From HK1 sp965220535 (GTDB lineage: Bacteria; Pseudomonadota; Gammaproteobacteria; HK1): a stretch of 64,000 nucleotides of DNA. Each line of letters starts with the position of its first letter. Position 1 is the first letter of the stretch. The position numbers and the translations under genes are program-made. The stretch lies in NCBI GenBank assembly GCA_965220535.1, contig OZ244833.1, positions 1,736,001 to 1,800,000 of the forward strand, written 5' to 3'. The notes under the pieces are model-generated. The model saw nothing but the letters and a program-made list of their open reading frames with translations. It searched no databases and was not told where the DNA came from. Below, piece after piece: positions 54,451 through 63,846 of the stretch.

Positions 54451-57110
54451 GCCATCTCCATTTCAAATCCATCGAGGTGGAACGCTTTCTCCAGTTTCGA
54501 AAGGCGACCAAGATCGATGATCTCGATACCGGGCTGAATATCATCGCCGGCAACAACGAAGCCGGAAAATCCACGCTCTTGAAAGCCCTTCGCGCCGCGC
54601 TCTTCGATCGGCATAAAAGCAGCATCGGCAAAAGTTTCCGACCCTATCACTCCGCCGTCAGCCCGAGGGTTCGGTTGGTCTTCGTTTTGAACGGTGTGGA
54701 ATACACACTCACGAAAGTCTTTTCCTCGGGAAAAGATGGCAAAACGATCTTGGAAGGGGATAACAACTATCGCTGGGACGACTCGGAGGCGGAGGATCGC
54801 CTCGAGGAAATGTTGGGATTTTCCCATCCCCCGCGAGGCGGCAGCAAGCCGGAACAACAAGGCTTGGCCGGATTGCTATGGGTGGAACAGGCAAAAGCCT
54901 ACGAAGCCGTCGCTCTTAACGATCGATCCCGCGGGCAAATCCATGGCGTTTTCGAAAACGAAATGCAAGAAATGCTCGGGGGCGAACAGGGCGAGTCGCT
55001 CCATCGACGCATCGCGGAGCGGTACGACGAATATTTCGATAGCCGGGGAAAGCCGCGCATCGGCTACCGACGCGTTCAAGAGGAGGAAGCCGACCTGCAA
55101 CAAGCGTTGGAAGACAAACGCGAGGAGATGAAGGAATACGAGGACAAAGTGGATCGATTGGAAAAGCGACAGGCAGAGCTCGACGAGTATCAAAAAGACA
55201 GGGAATCGGAAAAAGCCGAAGCCCGCGTCAAGACGGCGACCGAAGCGGTCGAACGACTCAAAACACTACAAGCGGAAGTCAAAGCCGGAACCGACCGCCA
55301 CGACCGGGCGAAAGCCGAGCGAGATTCGAAAAAACAAAGTCGGGACGCTCGCACCAAACTCATCGAAGAACGCAAAAAAGCCTTCGACGCCAAGCAAAAA
55401 GCCTATGAAGCGGTCGAAGAAAAAGACAAGCAACTGGCACCTTTGAACGAAGGCCTCGACAAACTTCGAAACGATCTCGCCGCTTCGAAGGCCCTGCTGA
55501 AGGAAAAAGAATCCAAACTTCTTTCGGCGCGAGACGCCGAAAAACTGAACGAACTGGTATCAAAGCATAAAGACCTGAAGGCGACCCTCAAGAAAGCGAT
55601 GGATGCGGACAAGAAAAGACGTCAATGCCTGTCAGATAGCAAGGCGATCCTCGTAACGAAGAAAACAGTGACCCGCCTGAAAAAGATCGAGAACGAACGC
55701 GACCTTGCCGAGGAGCGATTGAAGGCGGCAGCGACGCGCATCGAATATCGACTGCAATCCGGGGCGAAGGTCGAACTCGAAGGGCGATCCCTCGCAGGCT
55801 CCGGCACCGATCTGCTGACCGAGAGAGCCGACCTTCGGATAAAGGGAATAGGAGAGATAGCGATCATCCCCGGCGGCGATGATTTGGACGAACGCCGCCG
55901 CGAGGCGGAAGAAAAGACTCGCCGACTCGAACAAGAACTCGCCAAGGTGAACGCCAAAAACGTCGCCGAAGCGGAGGCGAGTTTGAATCGAAAAAGCGAA
56001 CTCGAAAAACAAGCATCGGTGCACAAAGCGACTCGTGATGGACTTGCTCCCGAGGGAATACAAGCCTTGGAGGACGAACTCGCCGCCATCGAAGCGAAGC
56101 GGGACGATCTTCGCGAAAGACTTGGCGATGACGCCGACCTGAATATCAAAGTCGACGATCTGGAGCGCGAGGTGCGTACGCTCCAAAAAGAGGTCGAAAC
56201 CGAAGACAGCAATGTCCGGAACGAAGAAGGGGTGGTGCAAAAGATCAAAGAAGCGCTCGCCGCCTTGCGCGCGGATAAAACATCCGCCGAGCGGAACGCA
56301 AACAACAAAGATTCAGAACTCGTCAAAGCGCGCGACGAAATCGCCGACGAGACGCTGGAAAAAATGCTTTCGGTCAAAGAACGCGAATTCGAAACCAGCG
56401 GCGAACGCCTGAACAAAGCGAAGCAAGCGCTCGATGCGGAAAATCCGGATGCCGTCGAAGCCGAACTCGAACGAGCGATGCGCTCGTTAGAAAGCAGCCA
56501 GCGCCGCGGCGAGAATCTCGAACGCGATATTCGCGATCTGAAAGTCGAACTCGCAACCCTCGGCCAAAAAGGACTGGCCGAAGAGGTGGCCGAGCTCGAA
56601 GAAAAACACGCATCGGCGGCGCTGCAACTGAACAATACGGATCGCCGAGCAAACGCGCTCGCTCTGCTGCACCGCACCTTGACCGATGCTCTGAGCAATG
56701 CCAAGGAAAGGGTCGCAAAGCCGATCGTTTCCAAAATCGCCCCCCACTTACGCCTGCTGCTCCCCGATGCCGCCCCGTCGATCGACGAGGACCTCGTGTT
56801 CACCGGAATCGAACGCGCCGGCGCAAACGAAGAGTTCGAGGGGCTTAGCATCGGTACGCGAGAGCAACTGGCGATCCTGATCCGCTTGGCTTATGCCGAT
56901 TTGCTGAGCGAAAAGGACGTGCCGGTCACCGTGATCCTCGACGATGCCTTGGTCAACTCCGACGACGAACGCCGCGATCGAATGAAAAATATCCTGTATC
57001 GAGCCGCCAAACGCTATCAGATACTGGTACTGACTTGTCATGAAAAAGAGTATCGAGACGCCGGCGGCAATCTTATCCGACTCGAAGACGCCGTCTCGGA
57101 AAGCGACTGA
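54447..57110 (+). CDS. SbcC/YhaN-like SMC-type ATPase, hookless
   Basis: An 887-residue ATPase with Walker A GNNEAGKST (35-43) at the N-terminus, long coiled coils (about 200-420 and 480-740), and C-terminal signature LSIGTREQL (about 799) and Walker B VTVILDDALVNSDD (about 827-840). The catalytic position after the Walker Asp is Asp rather than Glu, as in YhaN-like proteins. No CxxC zinc hook occurs at the coil centre; instead there is a short, Gly-rich, possibly beta-structured part (RLQSGAKVELEGRSLAGSGT). It should work with the SbcD-like nuclease to sense or process DNA ends. The helicase gene follows after 33 bp. Confidence 0.88.
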   Translation: MSHLHFKSIEVERFLQFRKATKIDDLDTGLNIIAGNNEAGKSTLLKALRAALFDRHKSSIGKSFRPYHSAVSPRVRLVFVLNGVEYTLTKVFSSGKDGKTILEGDNNYRWDDSEAEDRLEEMLGFSHPPRGGSKPEQQGLAGLLWVEQAKAYEAVALNDRSRGQIHGVFENEMQEMLGGEQGESLHRRIAERYDEYFDSRGKPRIGYRRVQEEEADLQQALEDKREEMKEYEDKVDRLEKRQAELDEYQKDRESEKAEARVKTATEAVERLKTLQAEVKAGTDRHDRAKAERDSKKQSRDARTKLIEERKKAFDAKQKAYEAVEEKDKQLAPLNEGLDKLRNDLAASKALLKEKESKLLSARDAEKLNELVSKHKDLKATLKKAMDADKKRRQCLSDSKAILVTKKTVTRLKKIENERDLAEERLKAAATRIEYRLQSGAKVELEGRSLAGSGTDLLTERADLRIKGIGEIAIIPGGDDLDERRREAEEKTRRLEQELAKVNAKNVAEAEASLNRKSELEKQASVHKATRDGLAPEGIQALEDELAAIEAKRDDLRERLGDDADLNIKVDDLEREVRTLQKEVETEDSNVRNEEGVVQKIKEALAALRADKTSAERNANNKDSELVKARDEIADETLEKMLSVKEREFETSGERLNKAKQALDAENPDAVEAELERAMRSLESSQRRGENLERDIRDLKVELATLGQKGLAEEVAELEEKHASAALQLNNTDRRANALALLHRTLTDALSNAKERVAKPIVSKIAPHLRLLLPDAAPSIDEDLVFTGIERAGANEEFEGLSIGTREQLAILIRLAYADLLSEKDVPVTVILDDALVNSDDERRDRMKNILYRAAKRYQILVLTCHEKEYRDAGGNLIRLEDAVSESD

Positions 57111-57143
57111 AGCGAAGCATAAGACGATGGAAGGAAAAAGCGC

Positions 57144-60100
57144 ATGAATACCAAGATGGTGGATTTGCTGAACCAAACCGCCGCGGAACTCCATCGATTC
57201 CTCGAGAAAAAACTACCGGCGCTCGGCGATGAAAACTGGTGGGGTACGCGGGTCGTCGACAACCTGACCTTTCAACAGCAACGCCATATCGAGAATCGAG
57301 GCATCCGCGAACTCGCAAAGCTGGATCTTGCCGCGCTGATACGCATCCTCGACCGGAATTGGTATGAACTAGGCCAAAAAGAACCCTTCCCGCCGGATGC
57401 GCGGCATTTCGTCAAGGAAATGCAAACGGTCAGGAATCGCTGGGCCCATGCAACCGTCGAGGAATATCCCCGAGACGATATCTATAGAGACCTCGATACC
57501 CTGCAGCGCTTCCTCGCCCTGTTCGACGCCCCCGAAACTTTGCAAGAAACCGTGCGATCCGAGCGGGAAAAGATCATTACGATCAAGCCGATCGAATCGA
57601 AAGAAAAGATCGAGACGGAACCGGATCCGGCACCCGTCGAAAAAAAGAGCGAGGGTGCGGCTTTTCAGCCCCCGCAGATGGTTCGACTCAAAGCGAATGC
57701 GGAAAAAAGAGGCCCGGTTTTGGAAGTCCAAGAACTGGAAACCGAGAACAGATACAGAATTTTCATCGACGGGACGCAAAAATGGTTCTATGAATCCCAG
57801 TTGGAAGAGGAGCCGCCGGAAGAAGAGGGTCAAGTATCGGTCTCTTTGAATCGATTTCACGCCCACCTGACGGCATTGCATATCCAGCACCCGAATCCCT
57901 CGACTCTCTACTCGCTGAACGCCGCCCGCGTCGACTTCATCCCCTATCAATTTCGCCCCGTACTTAAATTCATTCACGCCGAAAGACCGAGATTGCTGAT
58001 CGCCGACGGAGTCGGGGTCGGCAAAACCATCGAAGCGGGGTTGATATTGAGGGAACTCCAGGCTCGTCGCGAGGTGCGTTCGGTATTGATCATCTGCCCC
58101 CGCCCTTTGGTCGCCGAGCGGAAGTGGGAGATGGAAATGAAGCGCTTCGAGGAGCGTTTCACCCAGCTGGACGGAAAGACCCTGCGCCACTGCATCAGCG
58201 AAACCGATCTCGAAGGCGAGTGGCCCGAACAGCACGCCAAAACGATCATGCCTTATTCCCTTTTCGACGACGGCCTGCTCCACGGATCCCAAGCAAACGC
58301 CTCCTCTCGCCGAAAGAAAAAACAAATCGGGCTATTGGATCTCGACCCGCCTCCCCGCTTCGATCTGGTGATCGTCGACGAAGCGCATCATGCGCGAAAT
58401 CCCGCGACGCATACCCACGACGCCGTCCGCTTCTTTTGCGAGCACGCCGAGGCCGTCGTATTCCTCACCGCAACGCCCTTGATGTTAGGGAGCGATGATT
58501 TATTCGTCTTGCTCAACCTATTGCGCCCCGACACGATCTTCGACCAAGAGAGTTTTTATCATATGGCGGCTCCCAATCCCCATATCAATCGCGCCGTCGA
58601 TATCGCCCGTGGCGCCTCCGATCGCTGGCAGCAAAAAGCGTTATCGGCACTGAAAGACGCCCTACGCACGGATTGGGGCGAAAGTATCATGGCAAAGGAC
58701 CCTGAATTCATCGGTGTCAAGGATGATCTCACAAAAAAGACGCTTTCACTCGAAGACCGGGTGGGGATGATTCATCGATTGGAGGCTTTGCATACATTTT
58801 CCGGCATCATCAACCGCACCCGCCGACGCGATATCGGCGAATTCACCATTCGAGAGCCGCTGACCGTCGAGGTGGACTTCACCTCGCAGCAGCGAGAACT
58901 CCACGATACCCTGCTCGAGGTTCAAGCGCGGATCCTGTCGAAGATACACTCGACACCGATCATCAAATTCTTGATGAGCACCCTTCGCCGTCAGGCGGCG
59001 AGCTGTCTTTACGGCTTGGCGCCTTTTATCGAGGATATTTTGAATCGCCGCATCGAAGGTATCGGCGCCCAAGAGTCGAGCGACGAATACGAATATCTCG
59101 ACCCGGCAGCGGCAGGCGAGATTCTGCCCGAGATCAAGGCGGTGGCCAATCGCGCAACGATGATCGACGGCACCGACGATCCGAAATTGAGGGCTTTGAA
59201 AAAGATCATCGACGACAAGCAAAAGTTGGAAAACAACAAACTGATGGTTTTCAGCAGTTTCCGCCATACCCTGGACTATCTTTTTCCCAAACTCCTCGTA
59301 ACCGGCATCCGAGTGGGCATGGTGCACGGCGGAACGTCCGATGACGAGCGAATCGCCCTGCGCGAGCGATTCAAACAATCCCGCGAAGAGACCGAAACGA
59401 TCGACGTGCTGCTCTTCTCCGAAGTCGGATGCGAAGGACTGGACTATCAGTTCTGCGATTGCATCGTCAACTACGATCTCCCGTGGAATCCGATGCGCAT
59501 CGAACAACGGATCGGTCGGATCGACCGCCGAGGACAAAAAAGCGAAAAAGCGTTGATCTATAACCTCATCACCCCCCATACCGTGGACGCCGATATTTAC
59601 GAGCGCTGTTTGATGCGAATCGGGGTCTTCAACAAAGCGATCGGTGCGGGCGAGGAAATATTGGGCGAGGTCGCGAAGGAGATTCGAAGCGTCGGAGAAA
59701 ATATTCGACTCACCGAATCCGATCGCCGAGAAAAACTTCAGCAAATCGCCGACAACGAGATCCGGCTGGCCCAGGAAAAACAGGCGCTGGAAGACAAGGA
59801 GGCGGATCTCTTCGGCATTCAACTGCCGGCGGACCAAACGCGACGGGATATCGAAGGCGCCTCGAGCTACTGGCTATCACCGGTCGCCGTGAAAAACCTC
59901 GTCGAAAACTACTTGCAGGACATCGCCGGAAAAACACAGGACTTCATCCTCGGCGAAAAGGCGACGAAAACCCTTCGCATCTCGCAAGAAGTCAGAACCA
60001 AGATGTTGAAAGACTACCAAGCGCTGCCGCGAAGCGCCTCGGCGTTCTACAAAGAATGGGAGAGTTGGCTGAAGGGAGCCAAATCGCACTTGAGCATTAC

Positions 60101-60740
60101 CTTCGATACCCCAGAGGCGGTCGAAAACCGGAGCGCGACCTTCATCACCCCCCTTCACCCGTTGGTACGCCAAGCAGCTGGCGCCATCGAATCCGACGGG
60201 AAGAAACCGATCTGCATCGTACACGCCATCGACGACGAAATCCCCCCCGGACACTATCCATTCGTCATCTACGAATGGCGATACGTCGGTGTCCGGGAAA
60301 ACCTGAAGCTCTACCCGATCGCCGAATCACCGGAAGTAACGAAACGGCTACCGAGCCTATTGGAGCACGGAAGAACGGGGAATCTTCCAGAAGATCACAT
60401 GCCGGAACCGACGGTTTTCGAAAAACTGGAAGCCCAACATTACGAGCATTGGAGGGATACGCGCTCGGAGCACAAAGAACGAAACCGACGAATCGCCGAC
60501 CATCGACGCGAGAGCCTGAAGAACAGCCACCGGCGAAGAACGGCGATGCTATCGGATATTCTGGCCAAAGCAACGAACGACAAGATCCAACGCATGCGAC
60601 AAACACAACTGGAAAACGCCGAAACGGACTACCAAAGACGGATCGCGAGTTTCGACGATGCGGTAAAAAAAGCGGACCTGAACGCCGAACCCGTGGCTTA
60701 CGGAGTTTTGATTCTGACGCAGGAGCAAATCGATGGCTAG
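57144..60740 (+). CDS. SNF2-type DEAH helicase with N-terminal HEPN-like domain
   Basis: A 1198-residue protein. Residues 1-130 look like a Swt1-type HEPN domain with the RNRWAH (Rx4H) motif at 97-102. A linker and small beta part follow, then a helicase: Walker A GVGVGKT (289-295), DEAH box VDEAHH (412-415), LTATPLMLG (motif III), the C-terminal MVFSSFRHTLDYL and VGCEGLDYQ, and motif VI QRIGRIDRRGQ (about 788-798). The C-terminal 350 residues are charged and helical. It would translocate along DNA. The HEPN motif suggests an RNase or protein-contact function. It overlaps the next gene by 8 bases. Confidence 0.88.
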   Translation: MNTKMVDLLNQTAAELHRFLEKKLPALGDENWWGTRVVDNLTFQQQRHIENRGIRELAKLDLAALIRILDRNWYELGQKEPFPPDARHFVKEMQTVRNRWAHATVEEYPRDDIYRDLDTLQRFLALFDAPETLQETVRSEREKIITIKPIESKEKIETEPDPAPVEKKSEGAAFQPPQMVRLKANAEKRGPVLEVQELETENRYRIFIDGTQKWFYESQLEEEPPEEEGQVSVSLNRFHAHLTALHIQHPNPSTLYSLNAARVDFIPYQFRPVLKFIHAERPRLLIADGVGVGKTIEAGLILRELQARREVRSVLIICPRPLVAERKWEMEMKRFEERFTQLDGKTLRHCISETDLEGEWPEQHAKTIMPYSLFDDGLLHGSQANASSRRKKKQIGLLDLDPPPRFDLVIVDEAHHARNPATHTHDAVRFFCEHAEAVVFLTATPLMLGSDDLFVLLNLLRPDTIFDQESFYHMAAPNPHINRAVDIARGASDRWQQKALSALKDALRTDWGESIMAKDPEFIGVKDDLTKKTLSLEDRVGMIHRLEALHTFSGIINRTRRRDIGEFTIREPLTVEVDFTSQQRELHDTLLEVQARILSKIHSTPIIKFLMSTLRRQAASCLYGLAPFIEDILNRRIEGIGAQESSDEYEYLDPAAAGEILPEIKAVANRATMIDGTDDPKLRALKKIIDDKQKLENNKLMVFSSFRHTLDYLFPKLLVTGIRVGMVHGGTSDDERIALRERFKQSREETETIDVLLFSEVGCEGLDYQFCDCIVNYDLPWNPMRIEQRIGRIDRRGQKSEKALIYNLITPHTVDADIYERCLMRIGVFNKAIGAGEEILGEVAKEIRSVGENIRLTESDRREKLQQIADNEIRLAQEKQALEDKEADLFGIQLPADQTRRDIEGASSYWLSPVAVKNLVENYLQDIAGKTQDFILGEKATKTLRISQEVRTKMLKDYQALPRSASAFYKEWESWLKGAKSHLSITFDTPEAVENRSATFITPLHPLVRQAAGAIESDGKKPICIVHAIDDEIPPGHYPFVIYEWRYVGVRENLKLYPIAESPEVTKRLPSLLEHGRTGNLPEDHMPEPTVFEKLEAQHYEHWRDTRSEHKERNRRIADHRRESLKNSHRRRTAMLSDILAKATNDKIQRMRQTQLENAETDYQRRIASFDDAVKKADLNAEPVAYGVLILTQEQIDG

Positions 60741-63700
60741 CGACTACGATGCGATTCGCGAAGAGAATATCAAACAATACGGCGAAGGCACCCGACACCT
60801 TGAATTTCTCGGCCGGCTATATAGCGATCGCACGCATTTCGTTTACGAACTGCTGCAAAATGCAGAGGACAAAAACGCCAAGAAAGTCCGATTGAATCTG
60901 TACAAAGACCGGCTCGAATTCTTGCATGACGGAACACCCTTCGACGAGGCGGATATCCGCGGCATCTGCGGCGTCGGGGAGGGCACGAAATCAGAAGATC
61001 TCACCAAGATCGGGAAATTCGGAATCGGCTTCAAATCCGTCTATGCTTACACCTCATCGCCGAGGGTCCACTGCGGGGACGAGAATTTCCGCATCGAGAA
61101 TTACGTCAGGTCTTATCAGGAAGAAACCGTTCAAGTTTCCGCCCCGTGGACGACGAAATTCGTTTTTCTTTTCAATTCTCAGACAATTTCGGCTGATGCG
61201 GCATTCGATGAGATCGCCAAGCGTTTGACCGATCTTAATGTTCGCACGCTATTATTCCTCCGGAGTATCAACGAAATCGAATGGAAAACCGACGAGGGAG
61301 AATCAGGTCTTTATCTTCGTAGTACCAAACGGAGAAAAGCGGCTCGTCAAGTGACCATTGTCGGGCAACATCAAAACGAAAAGGATATAGAAGAAACTTG
61401 GCTCGTCTTCGAAAGGCCGGTTGACGATCCTGACGGCAACCCGGTCAAACCGGTCGAAATCGCTTACCGGATCGAAGAACGGAAAAGAAAAGGCAAGGGC
61501 AAAGGAAAAGGCAAGATTAGGAAAGCAGAGAAGATTGTGCGCTTGAACGAATCTCCCCTATTCGTCTTTTTTGCAACGGAAAAAGACACAAGGCTGGGAT
61601 TTCTGCTCCAAGGACCCTACAAAACAACCCCGGCAAGGGATAATATTCCGAAAGACGATCCGTGGAATACCAGTCTTTTGGAAGAATCGGCCGAACTTGT
61701 CGTCGATTCTTTGCGCCACCTCAAATCCATGAAACTCCTCGGCGTATCGGTACTCGAAGCGATGCCGATTGTAGAGGATGACTTTCCTCACGACAATATG
61801 TTCCGTAAAATATACGATGTCGTTTCGCGGAGGCTGATAGAGGAGGAATTTCTACCGACCGAGACCGGGGGTTATATCAGCGCTGCCGATGCGAAGATCG
61901 GGCGCGGGGAAGATATCAGGAGGTTGCTTTCATCGAATCAACTTGCCGAGTTCTCAAGGGAGATGAATTTCATCCGCATCGGCAAGCCCCTCAAGCCACA
62001 ATGGCTGAGCGGGGAAATCACCCATGAGCGCACACCGGAATTGAGAAAATATCTTATCGAACATCTGAATATCGAAGAAATCACTCCGGAGAAGTTTGCA
62101 TTGCATGTTACCGATGAATTTTTTGAAAAACAACCGGATGAATGGTTTGTCGGTTTATATAAATTTCTCCTTCATCAAGAATCTCTATGGCGAGCGCTTG
62201 GTTCTGGCCAGTGGAATGTCGGTGGATACATGCGGCGCAAGCCATTCGTTCGTCTGGAAAACAATCGTCAAGTAAAGGCTTTCGAGAACAACGGGGATAT
62301 TGCGGTTTATCTGCCCCAAAAATCAGCCAAAGGACTGCCCTGCATAAAGAAAAGCCTGATCGAGGATAACGAAGCACGGGAATTTTTCATACGATTGGGG
62401 GTAAAAGAGCCGGATATTACCAGCGAGGTAATCGAACGTGTGCTCCCGCTCTATGAGCCTGACGAAATAATAATATCCGACGAGGAGCATGCAGATCATA
62501 TCTCTTTGATTCTTCAGGCTCTCAAAGTCGATTCAATGGAACGTCGACGAATTTTGATTGACAAACTGAAGGATAGTTACTTTCTATACGCACGAAGTGC
62601 GACCGGCGAAGAAGCATGCATCAAACCTGGCAAGGTCTATTCAAATAATCCGGATCTGGAAGTATATCTGAAAGACAATCCCGATGCTTGGTTCTTGGAT
62701 GAAAGGTATTCCGAAAAAGAAGTCGACGCGTTCTTGACCTTGGGGGTTCATGACGAAATCGCTATTTACAAAAGAGAACCTGATCGAAAAGGCTATGTCA
62801 CCGTGACCGCAATTCATGGATGTCATGAGCGTGGGCTCGATGGATTCGATCCGGGCTGCCGGGTGGACGATCTTAATTTTGCCGTCCGTAATCCGAATAT
62901 ACAGCGCAGTCTCTTTATATGGGAAAATATCGCACATCCATTGCAGAGACAATTTCGAGGATCCGTTGAAAAATCGAGAAAAAAGACCTACGAAGGCAGT
63001 GAAGTCGAGGATACTCTTTCAAAAATCGGAGTTGCCCTGTTATCCAATGCTTGGCTACCCGATAAAGAAGGTGAATTTCACAAACCAGGGGAACTTTCCC
63101 TCGATGCTTTGCCGAGTGAATTCGAGCGATACGAAGATCTGGCAAGTCATCTGAGGATGATAGGAAGCGAGCTGAGCGATCTCGCCCAAAAGGCGGGTTT
63201 CGATGTCGGAGAACTCGATTTGCTTCGCGAACTGAAAAGCAGCATGCCGGAGGAATTCAAACGCATCAAAGAACTCCTCACGGAAAAGAAGGCAAAGCCG
63301 GCTTTCCCGGAGCGAATGTCATCTGATCCTAAACGCCGTGCGCATCGCGCAAGGGTGCGCGCCGACGAGGCTCCGAAGAGGAAATACGAGGTGCGTCCTA
63401 GGAGTGTCAAGACTTCGAATTCCGCCGGTAGCAAAGATGTATATCTACGAGAAAGCTACACCCGCGAAAGGAAATTGTTTTGTCAGATATGCGAGGATGT
63501 GATGCCCTTTCGCGGAAGGGATAACGAGTATTATTTGGAATCGGTGCAGGTACTCGATGACATCGATATAGAACATGAAGCGAAGCATCTTGCACTTTGC
63601 CCACTATGCGCTGCAAAGTTCACAGAACTCGTTAAAAAGGATGAAAAACAACATCGACGCCTGCGTCATGATCTCGTGCAATTGGATATTGCCAATTCAA

Positions 63701-63819
63701 AGGATTTTCGGATAAACATCAGACTTGGCAATGAATCGGGTTCCATCCGCTTCGTAGAAACGCATCTCATTGATATCAAGGAACTCTTGGATGCAGAAGA
63801 TAAGTCACCCGATGTCTGA
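60733..63819 (+). CDS. Sacsin/HSP90-type GHKL ATPase with C-terminal zinc site
   Basis: A 1028-residue protein. The N-terminal Bergerat ATP-binding fold has the N box ELLQNAED (39-46), the G1 box DGTPF (66-70) and the G2 loop GKFGIGFKSV (94-103), as in sacsin N-terminal ATPase-like proteins. A long middle part without recognised domains follows. Near the end, CQIC (about 916) and CPLC (about 957) can bind zinc, as in HNH-like or zinc-ribbon modules (the intervening DIDIEHEAKH adds His residues). Codon use becomes much more AT-rich from about 61100, unlike the first genes of the operon, suggesting transfer or a mosaic origin. GHKL ATPases in such operons probably act as regulators or sensors. 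Confidence 0.85.
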   Translation: MASDYDAIREENIKQYGEGTRHLEFLGRLYSDRTHFVYELLQNAEDKNAKKVRLNLYKDRLEFLHDGTPFDEADIRGICGVGEGTKSEDLTKIGKFGIGFKSVYAYTSSPRVHCGDENFRIENYVRSYQEETVQVSAPWTTKFVFLFNSQTISADAAFDEIAKRLTDLNVRTLLFLRSINEIEWKTDEGESGLYLRSTKRRKAARQVTIVGQHQNEKDIEETWLVFERPVDDPDGNPVKPVEIAYRIEERKRKGKGKGKGKIRKAEKIVRLNESPLFVFFATEKDTRLGFLLQGPYKTTPARDNIPKDDPWNTSLLEESAELVVDSLRHLKSMKLLGVSVLEAMPIVEDDFPHDNMFRKIYDVVSRRLIEEEFLPTETGGYISAADAKIGRGEDIRRLLSSNQLAEFSREMNFIRIGKPLKPQWLSGEITHERTPELRKYLIEHLNIEEITPEKFALHVTDEFFEKQPDEWFVGLYKFLLHQESLWRALGSGQWNVGGYMRRKPFVRLENNRQVKAFENNGDIAVYLPQKSAKGLPCIKKSLIEDNEAREFFIRLGVKEPDITSEVIERVLPLYEPDEIIISDEEHADHISLILQALKVDSMERRRILIDKLKDSYFLYARSATGEEACIKPGKVYSNNPDLEVYLKDNPDAWFLDERYSEKEVDAFLTLGVHDEIAIYKREPDRKGYVTVTAIHGCHERGLDGFDPGCRVDDLNFAVRNPNIQRSLFIWENIAHPLQRQFRGSVEKSRKKTYEGSEVEDTLSKIGVALLSNAWLPDKEGEFHKPGELSLDALPSEFERYEDLASHLRMIGSELSDLAQKAGFDVGELDLLRELKSSMPEEFKRIKELLTEKKAKPAFPERMSSDPKRRAHRARVRADEAPKRKYEVRPRSVKTSNSAGSKDVYLRESYTRERKLFCQICEDVMPFRGRDNEYYLESVQVLDDIDIEHEAKHLALCPLCAAKFTELVKKDEKQHRRLRHDLVQLDIANSKDFRINIRLGNESGSIRFVETHLIDIKELLDAEDKSPDV

Positions 63820-63846
63820 AGGAGTTCAGGCTGACCTCGACAGCGA

